From Ophioderma brevispina (taxonomy: Eukaryota; Echinodermata; Ophiuroidea; Amphilepidida; Ophiodermatidae), in contig JAMKCH010058324.1 of the NCBI GenBank assembly GCA_023653785.1, positions 62,001 to 126,000 of the forward strand: a DNA stretch of 64,000 bases. Direction: 5' to 3'. Positions 34,494 to 46,200 of this stretch are shown in pieces. The translations under genes and the position numbers were made by a program. The notes under the pieces are model-generated. The model was not told the origin of the DNA. It was given only the letters and a program-made list of their open reading frames with translations, and ran no database searches. Positions within the stretch are counted from its first letter, which is position 1. Every line of letters starts with the position of its first letter.

Positions 34494-35900
34494 TATCGTA
34501 TAGACCATGTGACCACTTTGGCAGATCTCAACAGAACTGGTAGAACTGGCAGACAATTAAGGGACCATTTCAAAACTCAACCGCCGGTGGACCAGCGGTT
34601 TATGGCGGTTGAACCGCGATTCATTGTTTAGAACAATAGGGAAATCGGTACCGACCGAAAAGAACCGGGCGGAACCCGCATGCAACCGGTGGTGAGTTTT
34701 GAAGTAACCCCTTAGAGCCCATGCTTTTCAAGCTACGCCAAGTCCCATAAGTTTTGGGACTCTTCTGCTATAGGCCAATAAGCTTTTGAAAATATTGCTA
34801 AGTTCTGAATGATTATTTACAACATTTCATACAAAATGGACGATTCAACCGATCATTCAATGATAATAGTTAGTACTTTCGGGTTTTTTTTCCAGTTGTT
34901 GTTTTCACATAAACACGTATCCAGCATGGTTTGCCCTCAGTTAGGCTTCAAAGATTGGCCTTACTCTAACATGATGGAATTCGGGTTTACCCCCTCTTCA
35001 GTTTGACATAAGCGGCACACTCCCTTTCGTTTTGCATCGGTATATTATTTTGGGAAAACTCCCTTTTGAATGCAGAGCTCATTGAAGACATATGATGTGA
35101 TGTCAGCTTAATCAATGGTGTAGGTTTTATTTTTGAAATAACAAAAAGTTGAAGGAGAGTTTTGTGCGGTTTGAAATCGGAGGCGATACCGTAGTAGTTA
35201 TAATAGTCAGAAATTGAAGAGAACAGGTAAGTGTGTACGTGTACTTATGCAATTTTATTGCTAAATTTATATACCAGGGTGTCTAGTGGAAGAATCCAAC
35301 TGGTGTCACCTTGTCATTTTGTGTAATCAGCGGGTTGCTGGTTCGAAACCGGGAGCCTTTACTTTATTAACACTTAAGCGGACAAGGGGACCCACAAACT
35401 ACATTTTGACAGTTTTACGGCTAACGATATACTTTTTCCGACTTTTGTGTTTGTTTAACTTTCGGATACGCATTTTCTCATGAACAAATATTAAAATCCA
35501 TCGCCCCGTTAATTAGTGCGGATCCCCGCGACCCCCCCCCCCCCCAGTAAAAAAAACATTTTTTAAAACAACTAATTATGAATATTTTTCCTGTTTAAGT
35601 ATTTACACATTCATGTGAAATAATATATAAAATTCAGTTAAACTTTTATGCTGATGCCTTTGTTTTTGCCATATATCTCCATCACGCCACTCGACAAACC
35701 AAAAGGGAAAGTTACACGGCAAACAATGCCACTAGTGCAAGAAAGTTGTTTTTTTACCTAAAATATTGCAACATAATTTTTTTGTATGTGTTATCATAAT
35801 TGTCAAAGAATAATGTGTCAAAAGTCGAGAAAAATCAACAATGGAAAACATGTAAAAAATAAGCCCTGGGTAAATTTTATCAAGAATAAAACATGTCTAA
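34494..35900. other. Spacer with one tRNA-like B-box, no gene recognised
   Basis: At 35340-35350 GGTTCGAAACC matches a Pol III B-box, and GTGTCTAGTGGAAG at 35279 upstream resembles an A-box 55-60 bases away, so this may be the head of a tRNA-derived SINE. A C run lies at 35533-35546. Nothing coding is recognised. Confidence 0.45.
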
Positions 35901-35904
35901 TTGT

Positions 35905-36515
35905 TTTGAAATTTACACCAACGTATTCATCTGGTCATGTGGATTTTAAAAAGGCATAGTTTGCCATATCTACTGTCATTAGTTTCATGATTATAGGCTC
36001 ATAACGGCTCAAGGTCATACTGGGTAATTCTTTTCGGAGTGCTCCGAGTTTTACGAAACTACTCTGAAATTGTTTGTCTGGTCATATCAGATCAAAAAGC
36101 CCCTAAAAAGAACTAAAAAGGCCAAAAATAGATTTTACTAGCGGAGCGAGCAAAAAATTAGCGGTTTTTTTAATCCTATAACAGAAAATGCATATTTGCT
36201 CTGCATTTGATATTTTAGTATGTAAATTAGATGGTTAGCATTAATGACCCCATAGGATATGTAGACCATGTACCATTGTTACATTTTGACCTCTAATTAT
36301 GTGACCAAATGGTGAAATGAGTGCAAGTATTATATTCCCTGGTCCTTTGGGACTATATGAAGAATTTGGGACCATTTTTGTAAAGACTTGGAGCATTCTG
36401 AAAATGTTACCCCAGGATGACCTTGAAGCTTTATTGCCCTATAACAAACTATACTTTTTTAATCCTTAGGACATGGCCAAAATGTTGGTATAGATTTTAG
36501 TACAATCATACCAAC
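35905..36515. mobile_element. Old foldback relic related to family F
   Basis: Arms at 35905-36035 and 36395-36515 are inverted copies: both hold an AAGTATAGTTTG/AGGCATAGTTTGCC phrase and CTCAAGGTCATACTGGG or its inverse. Terminal repeats are no longer clear. Confidence 0.65.
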
Positions 36516-37138
36516 TTTATATTCCCCTGCACAAACCTTGCCTAAGTGCAAATACATGGCCCCGCTACTTATACTTCTAGACTTTTGATATGTTATTCTC
36601 AGATCAATTCTAAGTATAACAACAACACATTGTTTCTGTTGCAATTATTTTGAGGTTAAACCATTATTTTATTTAAATTTCTTGCACTACACCTACCAAA
36701 AATATGACATTTGTTTTTAATATAGGTACATTTTAGAACACATAATCTGGAAACGACGCCGTGTAAATGTGTGTTGTTTTTTTCCGAATTTGAAAATAAT
36801 TTTGTCCCTAATTTTCAGGTTTCTTTGTGGGATTCTAATTATATTGCTTAATTGTTATTGTCTTATAGCCCTACATATGTGGTATAAATTTCGTGCAAAA
36901 ATTCCGTCGGGAAAGTGGTTTCCGTAGGGGGTGTTCCATGGAACCCCTTGTCCACCAACGGAAGTAGGAAGACCCAGTTATTTTTTTGCGAGAGATATAA
37001 ATAAGTAAACATTTTTAAAAAGAATGAAAAGGTGACATGCGGTTAGTAGAGCCCTTGTGCTGTTGGAGCACAGCTCGTTAATGACATCTCAATTTTGCGG
37101 AATGTATAATAAAAATTAAGATGTTCGTTTTAATTTTT

Positions 37139-37269
37139 CTAATAGTCGTCGTGTCCAGGCATAGGGAAACCACGAGCAAACTTCTCCACTTTGGAACGTA
37201 ATTCAGCAATCTTCCGTATTTTATCTTCATCCCTGGCGACGTGTGCTCGGAAATCATTCATTGATTGCC
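37139..37269 (-). CDS. SHMT2: SHMT last exon and stop
   Basis: Acceptor gcacttactacag; encodes [42 protein letters not shown] and TAG. The preceding intron is 3.86 kb and contains a LINE and foldback copy F3. A possible AATAAA on the minus strand lies about 470 bp downstream of the stop, near 36670. Confidence 0.96.
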
Positions 37270-40200
37270 CTGTAGTAAGTGCATACACAAAGTGCACATA
37301 AAAAAAATGAAAAATACACGTTTTAAGTTAATAATGTGAAATATTTTACAAGGTAAATCGATCAGTTCCGACTTTATTTTGGGTGTTTCCATAAGGTGAC
37401 CCAATTTTTCTGACACACATGACATCTTTTTTTCTGACACACTTTTTTCACGATTTCAAAACTGCTGTAACTTGAAAAAGGTACTGAAAAGCTGGAACAG
37501 TATACAGACCTTCTGTATGAAAGAAATGAAATGTGTTAGTGATCGCAATATCAGTGAATTACACACGGTCATTATCAGAATATACGTCTAGCCCTTTTCC
37601 TTTTCATCATTATCCATTGTACTTCTTTTGTTCAACTGTCCATTATAGTTGCGAAAGCGGTCAGAGACTGTTATTTAAACTATGAATATTCATCACACCG
37701 TTGTTTTTTCCGAAAGTATCTCTGGATACTTCCGGAGAAAAATAACGGTCTGATGAATATTCATGGTTAAACAATAAAGGACAATTGAACAAAGTTAAAT
37801 TCTAGAGACACCTCGGCCTCAGATGGTACAAATGAAAGAAATAAAACAATAGTGAAAGAACTCAATATAAAAGCTAATTGTGAACCACATTAACATCTTG
37901 TTTACTTATCTGTCGATTACGATTCAGCCAAAGTAGTGATTGTAAGTTATGCAAATTTCTTCTTCACTATTTTAAAGGGACAATCGAAACATTTTGCTCC
38001 TTTATTGTTGAAATAAACAACGTTACAACGATGAAAGAACAGGTGACTCAATACAAAAGCTTATTGTGATTTTCGGATTACCATCTGCTGGTTAGCTAAT
38101 ACATGTATATCGACAACGAATCAGCCAAGATAGTGTAGTACATGGGGAAATGTAATTAATGTTTTGGTTTATTTTTTTTTCATATACAATTTTGACACCA
38201 ATGTTTTTCCAATACAGAATTTCATGGAGAATCTGAAAATCATGGGTGTCATTTTTTTAAAATGTGTTCTTGGGTGTTTTATAAGGGGTTTTAAAAGTGT
38301 TTAAATTGTTTTCAAATTTATACCAATCTGTTCGGTTGCTCATACGGTTTCTAAAAAGGTATAGTTTTCCATATTTACTACCTATTGTTTCAGTACAATA
38401 GGCTCAAGAAAGTTCACGGTCATTATTTAGAGAATGGTCCGATTTTGTTGAAACTGGTTTTAAATCATTCAGTGGGTAACCCTAAATAAGAAAATGTATA
38501 TAGATTCTGTGTTTCACCTTTCAAAGTGAGACTTTTACAGATATGACGAGCGGTCTCCCATAGACCCTGTGGACAACGGCCATACTTGCCCTCTTAATTA
38601 TCATCAAAACGTCACTGACAACGCGACCTGTATATTTTCGGCTTCTGTACAGTAAGACGAACAATTTGGCACCATTTTTAACACAAACCGATGAATCTGA
38701 AATTTTACCCCCAGTTTGACCTTGAACTTGTTTTGCCTTGTAACTCTTGTACTGTAACTCTAGGGCAAACTATACCTTTCTGTCATCTTTGAAAGGTACT
38801 GAACATGGTGGTATACTTTAAAATACATTTTGTCCCCTTTTATATTTTGACCCCTGTATAAACCTTGCCCCCTAGAATACATCCAAGAACACATTTTAAA
38901 AAATGACAACCATGATTTTTGGAATCCTCATACAATTTTGATTTAGAAAAACCTTGGGTGCAAGATTGTATATGAAATTTTCACAAAAATACAGTTCCAC
39001 ATGTACTAGTGATTCAAAGTCATGGAAATCTTCAAAAAGAAAATTTAAACATGTTGCTTTTACTTTAAAATGGTAACAATTGCAGCCCGTAACGCCAGAT
39101 CAAAGAAATCTTGGTACTACAAACGTTGACCTTCCTTGAATAAACAAATGACCTTCAACTGAAAAGCTAACAACTTCAGTCAAATGTATGCAAGTAACTA
39201 AGTACCATCTAAACAAGCACTCTAAAAATGGAAGTACACAGATTCTCTACAGAAAATGCATGGAGAGTAATAAGACAAAAGTCAGATGGAATGGTGTACA
39301 AGAAATACAACAGAAAGAACGCCGTCTAATTCTGAATGAAATGGCTAGAGGTCAGACGGACAGAGCCGGGCTTGGTTCCTAGAAGAACCAAAAGCTGATT
39401 AAAGACATGAGTCATCAAGAACAAAGGAAATGCCTCACCGGACTAGTAAAAGATGTAGATGAGGAAGACATGTTGGTTTACCTTTATGAATGTGCGAAAC
39501 AAGGTCAGTGGTTGAATTGGGAGTCTGTCATGGAAGAAACTTTTGTATATCTGGATGCCAGAGCTGTTGTCTTTCCACATCAACGCAATTGATGATCAAC
39601 TTCCCTCCTCCCCTGCCAATCTGAAGCTGTGGGGCAAGTCCAATCTAGGACTCTGCCAATATGTCATCAATATACAAAGCGGAAGATACAACTGGCAACA
39701 TGACCAAATACTGAACGCAATCTCCAACAGGAAAAAAATCATCACACCTGAGAATACAAACCCCACCCACCTGAGAATATAAACCCCATCTCTACCTTTC
39801 GCTCAGCTGATGGTACAACCTATCGAAATCCAGTCTTATCAATGCCTAAGACAGAGCCAAACAACATTCTGAAGAAGGCCAACGACTGGATATTCCTGAT
39901 GGATGAGGAACACAAAGAAAAAGTGTTCCCTCTAGAAATAACTGAGGCAGCTAAGAGACCAGTTATCACCATTTTTCACAAAAACGGTGATCATCATAGA
40001 GCTGACGGTTCCTATGGAGAATTTATCCAATACAATATGCTAGAATGAAGCAAAGGCCAAGATCTAGTGGCCGACTGTGAAAACAGAGGATGGTCTACAT
40101 ATACTTTCCAATGGAGGTAGGAAGCAGAAGTTTCTGCAATACATCAGTTAACAAATGCCTGGTATTCTTGGGCATTCCTAAAGGAAAGAAGAATGCTATA

Positions 40201-43200
40201 ACTGATACAGCAGCCAAAATTGCACTCAGAGCGAGCTATGTCATCTGGCTCAGCAGAAGCTCAAAGGCATTCAGACAGATGGAGCTACAAGTAACTCCAG
40301 CAATATGGTCTGTCATGGTTGAGCGCTAAAAAAATAAGGTTTAACCCGCCAAAGCCCAGAGACATCAGAACACACTAATCTAGACAAAGAGATACTGCAT
40401 AAGGTGAATTTTCCCTACTAAGTCACTTTCACAGAGGGAGATATATCAGGAGTGCTTTCCTTAAAATGAATAAAAGTAGGCTCCGAAGGTGACAGCGCTG
40501 GTGTTCTACCAATGAACTATTCTCCTAATGAACACTGATACATACTGTGATAACTATTGTACCAAACGAGCTAACGGAATGTGCAGAGCATGTTTCTGTT
40601 TTCAATTTATGGCATGGTTTTTAAAATCAATGTTTACCAATAAGAAGGAATATGTGTATCATGTTTTAGTTAAAAACACAAATACGTGAAACGTGAAGAA
40701 AGTTGGGATAAAAAGTTAGGCAATATTTCAAGCTATTTCATAAGGTACACGCTCCCATTTTTTCTACATTTGGTTTTAATGAAGTAAAACTTCCTCAAAG
40801 CGGTTTACTTGCAGATAATGTCTCGTCTTGAGAAACGATCTGTACAATTAAAATCGGGGATCACGAACTTACTAGTAATTAGCCATTTTATCAGGGTAAA
40901 AGTCGATTTTTACACTTACCGGTTTTTAATCTGGTTGGGCAGGTTAAGCAAGAGTGTAGCAGTAACAAATAAAGAAATTGCAGAATATAATTTTTAGAAG
41001 GCACATTGTAAAATTAAAAGTACATTTTAAAAAATAGCCAACTATATGAATTAAATATTTAACAAACTTTCGACTGTTTTGCGCCACTTTTACAAAAAGA
41101 AATTTCCACCATGCATGGTGATAAATCACCTGTCTCCTTAACATCTGCTGCTATCTGAACACCTTGATGGATGAATTCTGCCACTTGTATGAAGTCATCT
41201 TCACCAAGGTTACGTGATGTCAATGCAGGGGTGCCTAGGACGAAAGAAAAGAAAATTTGGCTTGATTTTACAAGTAACGTTTGCAATATAATCAGAAAAA
41301 AATAGCAAGGGACGAAAATAGCAGTAGAGCCAAATAGTTAAATACCCAAGATACATGGATACATGGACTACGGTTGAATAAACCCTAGCATAACCCCCAA
41401 AACAAACAAACAAATAAACTTTGAGAAACATACTCGTTTCTATGCATCATAATGAACATGGGAAACACCTTATTCGAAATATAAAATAAGTAGAATCAGG
41501 GCTGTTCATTTACAACATAAACCTGCCGTGAAAACCATTAGGCAATGAATAGCTAAAAACAGATGACTTCATAAACCGATTTTTATCTTTATTAAATCTG
41601 CAATCTAAACCTGCTGGATGTCAAAGCAGATGCAAGATATGTCGACTAGAACAAATATTGATTTCTGAAATATCAAAAGTCGATTTTAAATCACCTTCGC
41701 AAACATTTAATTTTTAAGATGCTTTCCTTCTTGAGCATTTCTCGTAAGGAAATAAGAATTTTCTGATTTTGCAAATAAAAAAGGAAAGTGTGATAAATTA
41801 TCTCCAAATGCGAGCGGCCTACCGGAAACAAACCCCTTTTAGCCTAATTACCTACCCAATCTGATTCCTCCAGGCAAAACTGCACTTTTATCTCCTGGAC
41901 ATGTATTTTTGTTCACGGTAATGGACGCTAGCTCTAGAACGTGTTCAGCTCTGGCACCATCCATTCCTCCAGGACGTAGGTCCACTAGCACTAAATGATT
42001 ATCGGTGCCATCTAAAGAGAAATAACCAAGAAAATAATATCAAATACAACACCGTCCATTCCTCCAGGACGTAGGTCCACTAGCACTAAATGATTATCGG
42101 TGCCATCTAAAGAGAAATAACCAAGAAAATAATACAAATCAACAAGTCACTCTTAAAATATAGGTTTAAATTATGATGTATTCGTCTATGGCAAGCTAAA
42201 AGGTCATGACGTATTGCTCACAACGCGTTGCTTTCTTAGCGTTGCTTTCGGAAAGCAACGTGTTGCTTAGCCAGCCAAGAAAAGTAAAAGAACAACACGT
42301 TGCTTTCTGACAGTACTTAAAGCAATAATGGCACATTTTTTGAAGAGCGCCCCCAATTTTCAAATTTGATATTTTGGCACAGTTACGTTGGTGATTGTCT
42401 AGGAAACTATACCTGCGAACGAGAATGCTAAAAAATGCGTAGGCCTATTTATCATAAAATAAGCGATTTTGTAATTAGAATTTGGGTCCCATATTGGACT
42501 TAACGGCAGAGCTGGAAATGCTACGTTTATGTCCGTCCATGATGAAATAGTGCCACCTCGAGGAAATAACCTCTTACTTGATTTGCCTGAACCAATAAAA
42601 CAATTAATGGATGAGCGCAGACACGTACGTGGCGCTATTTCCCGGCTATTTCACATTGGAAGGCCGTTTCCAGCAGCCGTTGAATTATTATCGGGGATCC
42701 CGATAATAATTATTCTAATTACAAAATTCCTTCGTTTGTGAGACACAGACATTTTCGAGCTTAACCATTCACAGGTATGGTTTACTAGCCAGTTACCAAT
42801 GCAACCGTGTAAAAATCTCGAATTTTTTTGATAAATTGGGGGCGTTCTAACGCGAACCAATTCCAAAAAGGTAAAAAGCAACGCGTTGCTTAGCCAAGCA
42901 AACAGGAAAAAGAAAGAAGCGATGCGTTGCTAAGCCAAGGAATCAGAAAGGAGAAAAAGCTACGCAATGCGTTGTTTTCATACGTTATGAGCCTTTTAGC
43001 TCGCCATTTAATATAAATATTGACTGTTTCATTGACATACCATACCACTTTATTTTGGAAAACAAACTAGGCCTAAAACGTTTAGCTGCATTACCATTTT
43101 CACATTATCCTCACCTTTGAGTCAAATTTTGTTTTTAACTTTGAATTCTTATAGTACATGTGGAACTGTATTTTTGTGAAAATTTCATATACAATCTTGC

Positions 43201-46200
43201 AACCAAGGTTTTCTAAATCACAATTGTATGAGGATTCCAAAAATCATGGTGTCATTTTTTAAAATGTGTTCTTGGATGTATTCAAGGGGGCAAGGTTTAT
43301 ACAGGGGTCAAAATATAAAAGGGTTGCAAAATGTGTTTTAAAGTATACCATCATGTTCAGTACCTTTCAAGGATTGCAGAAAGGTATAGATTACCCTACC
43401 TGAGGGTTATAGTACAAGAGTTACAAGGCAAAACAGGTTCAAGGTCACACTGGGGTAAAATTTCAGATTCATCGGTTTGTTTTAAAAATGGTGCCAAATT
43501 GTTCATCTTACTGTACAGAAACCGAAAATATACAGGTCGCGTTGTCAATGACGTTTTGATGATAATTAAGAGGGCAAATATGGCCATAGTCCACAGGGTC
43601 TATGGAAGACCACTAGTCATATCTGTAAAAGTCTCACTTTGAAAGGTGAAACACAGAATTTATATACATTTTCTTATTTAGTATGACCCACTGAAAGATT
43701 TAAAACCAGTTTCAACAAAATCGGACCATTCTATAAATAATGACCTTGAACTTTCTTGAGCCTATTGTACTAAAACAATAGGTCATAAATATGGCAAACT
43801 ATACCTTTTTAGAAACCGTATGAGCAACCAAACAGATTGGTATCAATTTTAAAACATGTGAAACATTTTTATTGTTTACCCCTGTACAAATTTTTACCCA
43901 CTTATAAAAACACCCAAGAACACATTTTAAAAAATGACACCCATGATTTTCAGATTCTCCATGAAATTCTGTATTGGAAAAACATTGGTGTCAATTTGGT
44001 TCTATGAAGAAAAATTAAACAAAACATATTCATTTCCCCATGTACTATTAGGTTGAACTTTGACATTCAAGCTTCTAATGCTAGTAAACTCAAACTCAAG
44101 TTGGAATTGAACTCTCCAAACTTTAAACTCATTAACTTTTTACTTTTCATATTGTTGTTGTGTTTGCCTTATGCTGTGAGATTTAGGCATAGTCTTTCAG
44201 ATATGCAGGTTTTTTTTTCTTTCTGTTGCTCTGTCTCAACTTGAGACAGAGTAACTGTTCAGTTACGCTACTTGGTCTGGGTTCTTTGCGATTCTCCGTA
44301 TGTTTTGGTCATTGTCTTTACATGTCATTGGTGGTGGTATACCCTCTGGATATTGGTTTGCGAGATCTGGGGCTTTGACAGTTTCTGCAATACTTCTGAT
44401 GCTTTCGATTTCTAATATACATGCTACCATTTTGAAGCTGAATTTTGTACGAGCGAATACCAAATTGTTCCTTCACTTGTGCTTCTTTCCATTTCTGCTT
44501 TCGCTGATGTGAGCGTGACTTTACTCTCACCAAATCTCCCTTCTTCAGTGGGGTTAGTTCTTCAGTGGTCCTATTAAAGTACAGTTTCTGCTTAGCTTGT
44601 TTCTTCTTCCGTTGTTTCACATGTTTTTGGACTTGTGGTTTTAGCAGTTTTTGTTCGAGTAGGAAGTAGGTTCTAAACGCTGCGCTGGGGAACTGCTCAT
44701 TCCTTCCGTTGGCGTGTTTCGCCAAATCAATTATAGTGGTGTGATCAAGCAAAATGAGTCGGAAGTCGCAAATATTGATTTTGAGATATAGCCAAACAAA
44801 GGAGAAAATGTCTTTGGAAGTAATTGGTCAATTTCAATGGGGATTTCAGCAAAATGTAGCTTTTTAAATGATGCATACAGCTACATGAAAAAGTAAAAAT
44901 TGAATCTGACCGACTTCAGACTCATTTTGCTTGATCGCATACAGTGTATGTTGCAGGTCTTTGTGTCCGTGGTCGTGGTTGGTTTTGCTATTTTAATTGC
45001 ACTCTCGACTTTGCCATTGCTTTAAGGGTATTCCGCCGAATACGACGCCGGCATTCCGACTGTGCTTGGAGAATGCGTATTGTTTAAAGACAACTAAAAC
45101 AGTACCATTTCGTGGATAAAATGAGAAAGTGATGTACAAATTTTCCATGGGCCATAACTCGGTCAATATGTGTCCTTTTGAAAATATTTTTCGGCGTCGG
45201 AAACCTAACGAAATGCACTTTTCATATGTGTATTAATTTGTATGGTGTCCTTTTTCTCTTCGTGAAATAGAAGGCGCTTTGAGGGTTCTCTTTTCTTTTG
45301 AGACACGCGGTATATTGGTACATCCCAATATTGGGAAGATTATTGCGTGGCCAACACAATCCTCCCAATCCATGTTCTTGCGCTCCTCATCATTCTTAAA
45401 AGGTAGAGCATTGTGAATTTGCAAAGCATCAACACCAATGCACATAATAAATGTTGCCACTCTGTAGACATGGTCAACATTCTTATGACCAGTTGTGAGC
45501 ACTGCGTATGTGACCTGCACTGGCAGAAGAATCGGCTTTGGTCCCGTCTTTTTCATTATCACCGCCAGGCATAATGTCATATGACTTTCAGAACACTTAT
45601 GATGTAAAGGAATTTGGCCAAATAAGCGTACACATAAAACTTTTACTTTATGTGTACCACACAAGCAAGTTTCAACTTTTATTAAACAACTTGTGAACAA
45701 GAAATTTTAGCCTACTGCTAAGTAATACTACAACTTCACAAGTCTTAAACGTTACATATGTTTGTGATACTGATATTACTTTGGTGTAAAATGAAATATG
45801 CATATGTTGTGACAATGCAACACCGCTTTATTTTCGTGATGTCAAAATCTCTCGTTGCACCTTTGAAGTAAACCGTAACGGCTATTTTGAAACCATTTCT
45901 TTTGTTTCTGTGTCTGTATTCCTTTTGGCGTAAAAGATATTTAAAACGCCTATACTTTTTGGCCATATTCGAGCATAATTTTGCAAGAGAGTTTTAAGTG
46001 TGAACTGTGCTTTCGTTTTCAAGCAAAAATAATATCATGCATGAAAACTTACCTGATACAAGTGTGTAACCTTTGTCCATAAGTCTTTTCGCAAGTGCTT
46101 TGGCATTCGCAAGTATTTGTTTCTGGTATCTTTTGAAGTCTGGTGCTAAGCTAAGATTTACAAATTACACAGAAATTATTCAATATAGCTTTTACAAATA

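Noticed and set aside
35281..35352. Functional tRNA gene at the second B-box
   Set aside because: No anticodon arm or acceptor stem can be folded; only the B-box and a weak A-box match.
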